Origin: Hylemonella sp. UBA6679
Lineage (GTDB): Bacteria; Pseudomonadota; Gammaproteobacteria; Burkholderiales; Burkholderiaceae_C
Direction of reading: 5' to 3'
DNA length: 27,922 nucleotides
Assembly: GCA_002454975.1 (NCBI GenBank)
Contig: DKJZ01000035.1
Coordinates: forward strand, 1-27,922
In this document: positions 15,254 through 22,357 of the stretch, in pieces
Layout of the letters: each line of letters opens with the position of its first letter
Numbering within the stretch: position 1 is the stretch's first letter
Position numbers and translations under genes: made by a program
Notes under the pieces: model-generated
The model's input: the letters and a program-made list of their open reading frames with translations, nothing else
The model's database searches: none
What the model was told of the DNA's origin: nothing

Positions 15254-16108
15254 TCAAGCCCTTCCAAAAAGGCCCAGGGGACGGAATGCCAAGAGCAGCG
15301 CCATCGGGGCAAAAATCACAAAATAAGCCAGCTCTGGCAGCCACATGGGCCCGAAGGTGGCCAAGAAACCCACCAACAAACTGCCGATGGCTGCGCCCCC
15401 TAAGCTGCCGCGCCCACCGATGATGACGATGGCCAGGCTGAACACCAAAATTTCAGAATCTGCCGTTGGGTACAAGGTGAGAAAAGCACCCCCCAAAATT
15501 CCGCCCAGACCAGCCAGCGCAGACCCCAGCATGAAGGTCAACACAAAAAGGCGCTTGATGTTCACGCCGATGGCTTGGACCATTTCTTTGTCGTCCACGC
15601 CGGCTCGAATCAAGGCACCCAATCGCGTGCGGTTGTAGAGGAACCAAAGCAAGATGAAGGTCAGCACACCGCTGGCAAAAACGAACACGCGGTACTTGGG
15701 GAAGAAGGCTGTACCCACCTCCATGGCGCCAATTAAAAACTGCGGCACGGGCACCGTGAGCGCGTCCCCGCCCCAAATGACCAAGGACACATCGTTGAGC
15801 ACCAAGGCCACACCCAGGGTGAGCAACACTTGTTTGAGGTCTTGGTCCTTGACGCGGTCCAACAAGAACCGATCGAGCAAATAACCCAGCACAGCCACCG
15901 ACACAGTGGCAGCCAAAATACCCAAGACAAAACTGTCCGACAACTTAACGGCTGTTAAGCCAATGTACCCGCCCATGAGGTAGAGGGCGCCGTGGGCGAG
16001 GTTGACCACGCGCAGCAGGCCAAAAATCAAGGTGAAACCGCTGGCCACCACAAACAGCAGAGCGGCCAAAGACAAGGCATTTGCGAGCTGAATCAAATTG
16101 GCGGTCAT
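15254..16108 (-). CDS. livH: HAAT-family ABC transporter permease, LivH type
   Basis: A 284-residue membrane protein with about eight helices. NLIQLANALSLAALLFVVAS and GFTLIFGLLRVVNLAHGALY are the characteristic LivH start; LLWFLYNRTRLGALIRAGVD and DKEMVQAIGVNIKRLF form the ATPase coupling region; GGRGSLGGAAIGSLLVGFL is the conserved last motif. It is the first gene of the transporter operon. The 181 bases upstream carry the regulatory block at 16155-16195 and separate it from the asparaginase. The ATG at 16108 has only a weak Shine-Dalgarno (GAAAG). Confidence 0.93.
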   Translation of the reverse strand: MTANLIQLANALSLAALLFVVASGFTLIFGLLRVVNLAHGALYLMGGYIGLTAVKLSDSFVLGILAATVSVAVLGYLLDRFLLDRVKDQDLKQVLLTLGVALVLNDVSLVIWGGDALTVPVPQFLIGAMEVGTAFFPKYRVFVFASGVLTFILLWFLYNRTRLGALIRAGVDDKEMVQAIGVNIKRLFVLTFMLGSALAGLGGILGGAFLTLYPTADSEILVFSLAIVIIGGRGSLGGAAIGSLLVGFLATFGPMWLPELAYFVIFAPMALLLAFRPLGLFGRA

Positions 16109-16154
16109 GCTTCAGGCTTTCGCGGGAAATGATTTACCCATATTTATCAAATTC

Positions 16155-16195
16155 TAGTGATCAACCGATCATCGAAAACTAGGGGATACCCCTAG
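16155..16195 (-). promoter_or_regulatory. Regulatory block A upstream of livH
   Basis: It has two parts: TGATCAACCGATCA (16158-16171) and the perfect inverted repeat CTAGGGG-ATA-CCCCTAG (16179-16195). A 41-base stretch aligns without gaps to block B upstream of the flavin reductase (19973-20013), with about 28 of 41 identical and the two parts at the same spacing and orientation relative to the gene. It ends 47 bases before the livH start. Likely a shared regulator site and promoter. The rest of 16109-16289 shows nothing further. Confidence 0.65.
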
Positions 16196-16289
16196 CGCTT
16201 GGTGCCACTTGTTCATTGAGCAGAGCAGGGATTTCACGCGCATCTGAAAAATACCTCTGATTTAGAGTGAGCACGCGATCACCTTTTAC

Positions 16290-17306
16290 TCAGTGGCTAC
16301 GGGCACCATAGCAAGCCTGAATGCCGCTGAAAAAGGTGCGCGTCTGATCAAGCGTGTAGCCAGCCGCCAAGAGCAGGCGCAACAAAACACATGCTTTGGG
16401 GCCAGACAAGAGGCCAGCAGGAATCAAGCCTTTTTCAATCAGGTCTTTTTCTGAACCTGCAAACCCATAGGTTTGCTCGAGCACGCGGCCTGCCCTGACA
16501 CGTGTGGCCAACACCACGGGCATGTCGCTTGCCAAAGCTTGGGCGGCGGGCACCCATGAAGCCGGCAAATGGCCTGCTCCCAAAGCCTCAACGACGGCGC
16601 CTTGGTAGCCCAGGCGCTTGACGGCAGACATCATGCGGCCGTCATCACCAAGCACCGCACTCAACAGGGCCACTGGCACATCCGCCAGCGTTTTTGCTGG
16701 CACATCAAGACCAGGCCCACGCTGCACGCGCGCATAAGCCTCTACCCGCCCCTCAACCACATGAGCCAGAGGTGCAAAGCCCGGCGAGGCAAAAGCTGCG
16801 GTGGAGACGGTGTGGCTCTTGCGAACAAAGCGCGCGGCATGCACCTCGTCGTTGAGCACAACCACGGCACCTTGGCCCACAAGCACCTCACTGCTGGCGG
16901 CAATCACCGCTGCCAACAAGTTGGCCGGGCCATCTGCGCCGGGTGCTTGCGGGCCACGCATGGCACCGGTGACCACCACCGGGCGGTCTGAGGCCACCAG
17001 CATGTCCATGACAAAGGCGGTTTCTTCGATGGTGTCGGTGCCCTGCACCACCACCACACCCACACTGCCCTGCGCAAGTTGTTGCCGCGCCAAAGCAGCC
17101 ACCGCCACCAGATCGTCCAAGCTCAAAGAGGCGCCAGGCATTTGCGAATAAGACAGCACGTCCAACTCGGCATGCTCGCGCAGCTCAGGCACCGCAGCCA
17201 CCAGGTCATCGCCTGTGAGTGTGGGGGTGATGCCACCGTTGCTTGACCGCGTCATGGTGATCGTGCCACCTGTCACGATGAGGCTGACTTTGGGGAGATG
17301 TTGCAT
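16290..17306 (-). CDS. Asparaginase/glutaminase-family amidohydrolase
   Basis: A 338-residue enzyme of the bacterial asparaginase fold. Start ATG 17306 (MQHLPKVSLIVTGGTITMTR) is chosen because it places the first strand at the N-terminus; the upstream ATG at 17354 would overlap the deacetylase gene. Both catalytic threonine motifs are present: GGTI (Thr15) and QGTDTIEET (Thr90-Asp91), with DGPANLLAAV further on. These enzymes release ammonia from asparagine, glutamine or related amides. No signal peptide is visible, so it is cytoplasmic. Its place next to a PuuE-like amidohydrolase and a monooxygenase suggests it hydrolyses a pathway half-amide rather than free asparagine (inference). It begins 16 bases after the deacetylase stop; no strong Shine-Dalgarno is seen. 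Confidence 0.92.
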   Translation of the reverse strand: MQHLPKVSLIVTGGTITMTRSSNGGITPTLTGDDLVAAVPELREHAELDVLSYSQMPGASLSLDDLVAVAALARQQLAQGSVGVVVVQGTDTIEETAFVMDMLVASDRPVVVTGAMRGPQAPGADGPANLLAAVIAASSEVLVGQGAVVVLNDEVHAARFVRKSHTVSTAAFASPGFAPLAHVVEGRVEAYARVQRGPGLDVPAKTLADVPVALLSAVLGDDGRMMSAVKRLGYQGAVVEALGAGHLPASWVPAAQALASDMPVVLATRVRAGRVLEQTYGFAGSEKDLIEKGLIPAGLLSGPKACVLLRLLLAAGYTLDQTRTFFSGIQACYGARSH

Positions 17307-17322
17307 GGTGTTGCAAGGCCGA

Positions 17323-18219
17323 TCAGGCTGCGGGCTGTTGCGACTTGTAAACATCCATGATCTCAGCGCCCGTCATCAGCGCCACGCCTTCATGCTGCAA
17401 GATGTGGTCGTAAAGCGCTTCAAGGTAACGGATGCGATGCGGTGCGCCTGTCAGGTAGGGGTGGATGGAGATCGCCATCACGCGAGGAATGGTGGCACCC
17501 TCTTTGTAGAGCTGGTCAAACTGATCGCGACCGCGAATCAACAGCTCTTCAGATGATTTTTGCTGGACAGCAAACATCACCACGTCGTTGATTTCAACCG
17601 TGTAAGGCACTGAGACCATGTTGCCGTGGCGCGTCTTGATGTTGACGGGCTGATCGTCCAAGACCCAATCGGCCACGTACTCAATGCCCGCCTCGGCCAA
17701 ATGGTCCACGGTCGTTTCGGTTTCTGTCAGCCCAGGACTTTCCCAGCCGCGAGGCGGCTTGCCTGTGAAGGCTTCAATGGCGCTCATGGTTTGCCGGATG
17801 GAGGCGGCCTGATCCTCCACCTTGTGCATGGGCTTTTGAACATAACCATGCCCCATGAACTCCCAGCCGGCTTCAAGCGCAGCGCTACACGCTTGCGGGT
17901 ACTCTTGAAGGGCAGTGCCGTTGAGGGCAAAAGTTGCGCGGATGTTGCGTTTTTTGAGCACCTCTAAAAAGCGCCAAAAACCAACGCGCATGCCGTACTC
18001 ATGCCAGCACCAGTTGGGGACATCTGGCAACAAGGGCTGCCCCATCGGGGGTGACAGCACAGCGCGCGGCATGGCGTTTTCAGGCAACCAGTTTTCGACA
18101 TTCACAATCGTCCACACCGCCACGCGTGCGTTGTTGGGCAGCTTGTAAGGTGGGCGAGAAACGATGGGGTCGTACGGAACGCGGTCTCGCGTTGTTTGAA
18201 AACTTGGTGTCTGGCTCAT
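17323..18219 (-). CDS. PuuE-like polysaccharide-deacetylase-family amidohydrolase
   Basis: A 298-residue NodB/polysaccharide deacetylase-fold protein. It lacks the canonical metal-binding T-x-D-D start: the equivalent strand reads VAVWTIVNVENW (about residues 33-44). Two histidines appear in MGHGYVQKPMHKVE (124 and 132), then RGWESPGLTETETT, a buried DWVLDDQPV, and the closing ISIHPYLTGAPHRIRYLEAL. This matches the PuuE group (metal-independent allantoinase) and relatives acting on cyclic imides and amides, rather than sugar deacetylases. It probably hydrolyses a cyclic or linear C-N bond in the cytoplasm, since no signal peptide is present. It lies in a run of same-strand genes, 39 bases after the monooxygenase. 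No Shine-Dalgarno is evident before the ATG at 18219. Confidence 0.88.
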   Translation of the reverse strand: MSQTPSFQTTRDRVPYDPIVSRPPYKLPNNARVAVWTIVNVENWLPENAMPRAVLSPPMGQPLLPDVPNWCWHEYGMRVGFWRFLEVLKKRNIRATFALNGTALQEYPQACSAALEAGWEFMGHGYVQKPMHKVEDQAASIRQTMSAIEAFTGKPPRGWESPGLTETETTVDHLAEAGIEYVADWVLDDQPVNIKTRHGNMVSVPYTVEINDVVMFAVQQKSSEELLIRGRDQFDQLYKEGATIPRVMAISIHPYLTGAPHRIRYLEALYDHILQHEGVALMTGAEIMDVYKSQQPAA

Positions 18220-18258
18220 GGCGTTTTTTGTGGGTTGGTATGAAGAGCGATCGTCCGT

Positions 18259-19371
18259 TTAGGCTGCCGCGACGGCCTGCTTTTCGCGTGCGATGGCGGC
18301 ATTGACACGGGGCATCACTTCTTCGGCCATCAGCTGCATGGAGCGCTTGCCCAAGGCTGGATCCATCCAATCGTGGCACGCATACAGCAGCGTCCCAAAG
18401 TCACCCACATGTTCGCGAAATGCCAGCAACTGGTCCACCACCGAGTTCACGGTGCCAGCAATCACCAAGCGCTTGTTGACGTACTCGGGGGTCACCTCGG
18501 CATCGGGCATGGCGGGGTCGGTTTTGAACAAGTTGGAGCGGCCGCCGTTGAGCATTTTTCTGACCAACTGCTTGAAGTAAAAGCGGTAGGGGCCGCCCTC
18601 TTCCAAAGCGTAACGCTGCGCGGTTGCTTCGTCGTCCGCCACAAAAATACTTTTGGCAACGCGCCATTCATCGGGATGGGCTTTGGCGCCCACGGCTTCG
18701 CGACCTTCGACGTATTTGGGCCAATGCGACTTGACCCACTCAGGCATGAGGAAGTTGGCAGAGATAGGCTGCCAGCCACGCTTGGCCATTTCGGTGACGC
18801 CTTGCGAGAAAGGGGCCACGGCTGTGCCCACAATCAGGGGATGCGGCTTTTGGTAGGGTTTCATGATGTAGCCCTGACCAATTTCAGGAATCATGGTGCG
18901 CCCCACAGAAATCTGCCAGTGCTCGCCCATGATGTCGTAGGGCGGCTCAGACTCCCAAATTTTCAGCACCGTGTTGATGCACTCCACAAACATTTTGTTG
19001 CGGTCTTTGCCGAAGTTGCCAAAGACCTCTGCGTCTGACATCAAGCCACCAGGACTGATGCCCATGATGAAGCGACCCTTGAGCATCTGATCGAGCATGG
19101 CCACCTGGGCAGCCACGGCCGCCGGGTGGGAGTTGGGCAGGTTGATCGTACCTGTCCCCAGCATGATGGAACGGGTTTCGTAGGCCACGCTGGCCAGAAA
19201 CATCAAAGAGGATGTGACCGTCTCAGCCGCGTCGGTGACGTGCTCACCCACATACGCTTCGCTGTACCCCAGTCGGTCAGCCAAGATGATGGCTTCACGG
19301 TCTTCTTGCAGTGATTCAACAACACGGCGGCCCGGGGGATGCAAAGGCATCATGAACATACCCAGCTTCAT
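18259..19371 (-). CDS. Luciferase-like (LLM-class) flavin-dependent monooxygenase
   Basis: A 370-residue protein of the bacterial luciferase superfamily. Its start, MKLGMFMMPLHPPGR, then EAIILADRLGYSEAYVGEH, SIMLGTGTINLPNSHPAAVA and GRFIMGISPGGLMSDAEVFG, follows the TIM-barrel flavin-binding pattern of limonene monooxygenase-like and RutA-like enzymes. Such enzymes use reduced FMN from a separate reductase, which is encoded directly upstream (19405-19917), to insert one oxygen atom or open a ring. The substrate is unknown. AAGGA lies upstream of the ATG at 19371, 33 bases after the reductase stop. An F420-dependent enzyme is an alternative in this superfamily, but the adjacent flavin reductase makes FMN much more likely. 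Confidence 0.92.
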   Translation of the reverse strand: MKLGMFMMPLHPPGRRVVESLQEDREAIILADRLGYSEAYVGEHVTDAAETVTSSLMFLASVAYETRSIMLGTGTINLPNSHPAAVAAQVAMLDQMLKGRFIMGISPGGLMSDAEVFGNFGKDRNKMFVECINTVLKIWESEPPYDIMGEHWQISVGRTMIPEIGQGYIMKPYQKPHPLIVGTAVAPFSQGVTEMAKRGWQPISANFLMPEWVKSHWPKYVEGREAVGAKAHPDEWRVAKSIFVADDEATAQRYALEEGGPYRFYFKQLVRKMLNGGRSNLFKTDPAMPDAEVTPEYVNKRLVIAGTVNSVVDQLLAFREHVGDFGTLLYACHDWMDPALGKRSMQLMAEEVMPRVNAAIAREKQAVAAA

Positions 19372-19404
19372 AGCAGTTCCTTGTGTAGAGGTGAATTGAA
19401 CAAC

Positions 19405-19917
19405 TTAAACGGCGAGTTCCAAGGCTTGCGCTTGGGCGTATTTGCCGTTGAGGTAGAGCAGCGGCTCGCTGGCTTGGTAGGCATAGCGCTCGACTTGCCC
19501 CAAGAAAAGAACATGGTCACCCAGCAATCGCTCCATGATGGTGCGGCATTCAAAAACAGCGGCGCTACCTTTGAGCAGCGGCAGACCGCCGAGCCCTTGC
19601 TGCACATCTGCACCGGCGAACCTGTCAGGGACACTTTTTGAAAACCGCTGCGACAAAGGCAGTTGCTCTTGGCTCAGCACATTCACCACAAAGCGCCCTG
19701 CGCTTTGGAAGGCAGGCAGGCTCACAGACTTGCTCGACAAGCTCCACACCACAATGGGTGGCTCCAAAGAAACGGTGTTGAAGGAGTTGGCGGTGAGGCC
19801 AACACGCGACCCGTCCTGAGCCAAGGTGGTGACGATGGTCACCCCTGTGCCAAAACGGCCGAAGGCCATGCGCAAATCGCGCGGATCACCTGGCTCCTTG
19901 GCATGCATGTCTGACAC
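19405..19917 (-). CDS. Flavin reductase (HpaC/RutF-like)
   Basis: A 170-residue flavin reductase of the FMN-binding split-barrel type. LRMAFGRFGTGVTIVTTLAQ, GLTANSFNTVSLEPPIVVWS, FVVNVLSQEQ and a late DHVLFLGQVERYAY are the family hallmarks. It would reduce FMN with NAD(P)H and hand it to the LLM monooxygenase next to it. The start is GTG at 19917: AAAGGGG lies six bases upstream, whereas the in-frame ATG at 19908 is too far from it. It is the first gene of the enzyme operon and is preceded by regulatory block B. A short GTCC-TGTT-GGAC hairpin sits just before the Shine-Dalgarno. Confidence 0.93.
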   Translation of the reverse strand: MSDMHAKEPGDPRDLRMAFGRFGTGVTIVTTLAQDGSRVGLTANSFNTVSLEPPIVVWSLSSKSVSLPAFQSAGRFVVNVLSQEQLPLSQRFSKSVPDRFAGADVQQGLGGLPLLKGSAAVFECRTIMERLLGDHVLFLGQVERYAYQASEPLLYLNGKYAQAQALELAV

Positions 19918-19952
19918 TTGATACCCCTTTTGTCCAACAGGACCGATCCTAA

Positions 19953-20013
19953 TGATCAGTTGATCACCATGGTAGTGAGCAATTGATCTTTTAGAACTGG
20001 GGTTATCCCTTAG
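19953..20013 (-). promoter_or_regulatory. Regulatory block B upstream of the flavin reductase operon
   Basis: It contains TGATCAGTTGATCA (19953-19966), nearly identical to the reverse complement of the box in block A (13 of 14). It also contains a degenerate second copy (19973-19988) and CTGGGGTTATCCCTTAG (19997-20013), a relative of the block A palindrome. The part 19973-20013 aligns without gaps to 16155-16195. It lies 36-96 bases upstream of the GTG start. The remaining bases to 20080 show nothing further. Confidence 0.62.
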
Positions 20014-20080
20014 GAGCGGGTACGTCCAGCGCAGATTTCAGTAGCAAACCGGGCGCAGACTCACCACGCCTCGTTGGTTT

Positions 20081-20851
20081 TTACGGCTGCACTTGAGCCA
20101 AAAACTGCAACAAAGCTTGGGCAAACATCTCCTCGTTTTCAATGGGCAACAAGTGCGAGCCTGGCAACTCATGCCAATGCGAACCTGCAGCTTGTTGCGC
20201 ATACGCCTTCAGAAACTGCGTCGGCACTGCTTTGTCATCTGTACCGGCCATGATTTGTACGGGCATCTGAAGCTTGCCCAAACGCGACAGAGGCTGCCCC
20301 TGCGCCAAGGCCTGCGCGCAATACGCAAAACCAGATGGGCTGGTGCCAGCCAGTGTGGTTTTGATTGCAAGTACTTGCTGCGGATGAGCTTGGCGCCAGG
20401 CCTCTGTCAACCAGCGCTCAAGCGTTGCCTCGACGATACCGTTCATTCCCTGAGCCAAAACCAAGTTGGCCCGATCACGCCACATTTTTTCAGCTGCTTC
20501 GTCCATCTCCAAACGAGAGCAGGCAATGGTCAGCGCACGCACGCGGTTGGGCACCTTGCTGGCCAGCGCCAGGCCTATGCAGCCCCCCAAAGACAAGCCG
20601 ACGAACGCGCTTTGCGTGATGCCCAAAGCGTCCCACAAGGCGATGCAATCATCGGCCAACGCGTCCATGCTCGCGGCACCTTCCACCATGGGGCTTTGCC
20701 CGTGGCCGCGAACGTCGTAAGCCAGCACTTGGTAGTGCTGCGCCAACCGGGTGGTCAAGCCATCCCAAATTTTTTTGTCTGAACCGATCGGATGACTCAA
20801 GGTGAGCCAAGGCGCTGATGCAGGTCCGGTGACTGTGTAGGAGGTTTTCAT
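20081..20851 (-). CDS. Alpha/beta hydrolase, PcaD/RutD-like
   Basis: A 256-residue alpha/beta hydrolase from the ATG at 20851; an upstream ATG at 20887 would overlap the inverted repeats and has no ribosome site. The order fits 3-oxoadipate enol-lactonase (PcaD) and RutD: oxyanion segment SHPIGSDKKIWDGL, AYDVRGHGQSP, nucleophile elbow VGLSLGGCIGLAL, acid in GTDDKAVP and histidine in GSHLLPIE. Reaction could be lactone, ester or amide hydrolysis. No signal peptide is visible. It is divergent from the TetR gene (137 bases between starts) and is followed by a separate promoter region for the reductase operon, so it may be transcribed as its own unit under the TetR protein. Confidence 0.9.
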   Translation of the reverse strand: MKTSYTVTGPASAPWLTLSHPIGSDKKIWDGLTTRLAQHYQVLAYDVRGHGQSPMVEGAASMDALADDCIALWDALGITQSAFVGLSLGGCIGLALASKVPNRVRALTIACSRLEMDEAAEKMWRDRANLVLAQGMNGIVEATLERWLTEAWRQAHPQQVLAIKTTLAGTSPSGFAYCAQALAQGQPLSRLGKLQMPVQIMAGTDDKAVPTQFLKAYAQQAAGSHWHELPGSHLLPIENEEMFAQALLQFLAQVQP

Positions 20852-20870
20852 GAACAGTGTCTTTCTTGCG

Positions 20871-20907
20871 ATGATGGTCGTCATCATAAGTGTGCATCAG
20901 AACACTT
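20871..20907. promoter_or_regulatory. Paired inverted repeats in the TetR/hydrolase divergent region
   Basis: ATGATG-GTCGT-CATCAT (20871-20887) is followed at once by AAGTGT-N8-ACACTT (20888-20907). The second, a 20-base operator-like palindrome, has the size expected for a TetR dimer site. Together they sit between the two divergent starts and could control both genes. The remaining 20908-20987 is the TetR 5' region, with no further structure seen. Confidence 0.5.
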
Positions 20908-20987
20908 AAACTGAACAATAATGCCTCATGCGGGCAAGTCAGTGACGCCTACTTGTCCGTTCGAACCCATCAGCGAGCATTGTTTTC

Positions 20988-21725
20988 ATGACCAAGACAA
21001 CCACGAGCGATACCAGCGCAGAACCCACGCCACGTACACGTTTGCAAGGTGGCGAGCGCGAACGCATCATTGCGCAGGAGGCTGTGAAATTTTTTGCCGA
21101 GGTTGGTTTCGATGGCGATACACGCGAGCTTGCCAGGCGCCTTGGCGTGACGCAGTCTTTGATTTACCGCTACTTTCCAACCAAGGCAGCGCTGATCGAC
21201 CGGGTTTACCAAGAGGTGTATGTGGGGCGCTGGAACCCTTATTGGGAATCCATCATTGCCGACAGAAGCATGCCCTTAGAGAGTCGCCTCATTCGGCTCT
21301 ACACCGACTACGCGCGAACAGCCCTGACCTGGGACTGGGTGCGAATCTTCATGTTTTCAGGCTTACGTAATGAAGACATCAACAAACGCTACTTGCAGTT
21401 TTTGCGCAGCCGAATCTTGGAGCCCGTGGCCACTGAACTGCGTGCAACACTCGGCCTGCCACCACCGAGCGAGCTTGCCCTGACCACCGCCGAGGTTGAA
21501 CTGGTTTGGGGCATCAATGCGCGTGTTTTTTACTGGGGCCAAAGACACTGGATTTTTGACGTCCCCATGGAAGAAGACCTCGACAGCATGATCCACCTGA
21601 CCATCCGGCACTTCATGAAGGGTGCGCAAGATGTGGTGCCTGATCTCTTGAAAGCAACTGCCGAAACACGATCGGCGGGGAAAAACTCTGAGCCTCTGCT
21701 GGCAACGCCAAAAACATCCAAGTGA
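20988..21725 (+). CDS. TetR-family regulator of the catabolic island
   Basis: A 245-residue TetR protein. The helix-turn-helix (ERERIIAQEAVKFFAEVGFD, then LGVTQSLIYRYFPTKAALID, about residues 24-70) is clear. The C-terminal ligand-binding half (YARTALTWDWVRIFMFSGLR, then FYWGQRHWIFDVPMEEDLD) is rich in aromatic residues, which suits a ring-containing effector (inference). It is the only plus-strand gene of the island and is divergent from the PcaD/RutD-like hydrolase, the usual place for a local repressor. Whether it also acts on blocks A and B is open. The ATG at 20988 has a weak Shine-Dalgarno. Confidence 0.92.
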   Translation: MTKTTTSDTSAEPTPRTRLQGGERERIIAQEAVKFFAEVGFDGDTRELARRLGVTQSLIYRYFPTKAALIDRVYQEVYVGRWNPYWESIIADRSMPLESRLIRLYTDYARTALTWDWVRIFMFSGLRNEDINKRYLQFLRSRILEPVATELRATLGLPPPSELALTTAEVELVWGINARVFYWGQRHWIFDVPMEEDLDSMIHLTIRHFMKGAQDVVPDLLKATAETRSAGKNSEPLLATPKTSK

Positions 21726-21734
21726 AACGGCAAC

Positions 21735-21758
21735 AAAAAACCCACCTTGCGGTGGGTT
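21735..21758 (-). terminator. Intrinsic terminator of the ribosomal operon and tRNA
   Basis: On the minus strand AACCCACC-GCAA-GGTGGGTT forms an eight-base stem with a T run (21735-21740). It lies about 30 bases after the tRNA 3' end and just past the convergent TetR stop. On the plus strand the stem lacks a T run, so it mainly serves the minus-strand transcript. Confidence 0.85.
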
Positions 21759-21786
21759 CATGCACAAGCTAGGTGCTTGATTTCAT

Positions 21787-21863
<77 letters not shown>

Positions 21864-21898
21864 GTAGACTTGAATTATACCTTGTAAAGCAGCTCGGA

Positions 21899-22294
21899 TT
21901 ACGAGGCAGACTCGGTAATTGTTTGATCTTGCTCAGCTGGGCGATCGACCAACTCAACCAAGGCCATGGGCGCGTTGTCACCCACGCGGAAACCCATCTT
22001 CAAAATACGTGTGTAGCCACCAGGACGTGCCTTGAAGCGGGGGCCCAGGTCGTTGAACAACTTGGTCACACTGTCGCGGTCGCGCAGGCGGTCGAAGGCC
22101 AAACGACGGTTAGCCAAGGTGGCTTCTTTGGCCAATGTGATCATGGGCTCGACCACGCGACGCAGCTCTTTGGCTTTGGGCACTGTGGTTTTGATGACTT
22201 CGTGTTCGATGAGTGAGTTCATCATGTTACGAAGCATGGCCAGACGGTGTTCGCTGGTGCGGTTGAGTTTACGAAGTCCGTGTCCGTGACGCAT
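21899..22294 (-). CDS. rplQ: 50S ribosomal protein L17
   Basis: A 131-residue protein with the signature start MRHGHGLRKLNRTSEHRLAM and later VEPMITLAKEATLANRR. It binds 23S rRNA near the exit tunnel. It is the last protein gene of the alpha operon, 63 bases after rpoA, which is the standard bacterial order. Slightly longer at the acidic C-terminus (RPAEQDQTITESAS) than a minimal L17, which is usual in Burkholderiales. Confidence 0.98.
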   Translation of the reverse strand: MRHGHGLRKLNRTSEHRLAMLRNMMNSLIEHEVIKTTVPKAKELRRVVEPMITLAKEATLANRRLAFDRLRDRDSVTKLFNDLGPRFKARPGGYTRILKMGFRVGDNAPMALVELVDRPAEQDQTITESAS

Positions 22295-22357
22295 GGTGCT
22301 TTCCTTTCGTTATATGCAGGCAGCCGGATCAGGTACTGCCTGTTGCACTGTTAAAAA

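Noticed and set aside
11510..16108. Urea transporter (urtABCDE) or a housekeeping leucine transporter
   Set aside because: No urease genes lie nearby and the gene order differs from urt. The neighbours are a monooxygenase and amide hydrolases, so a specialised substrate is more likely.
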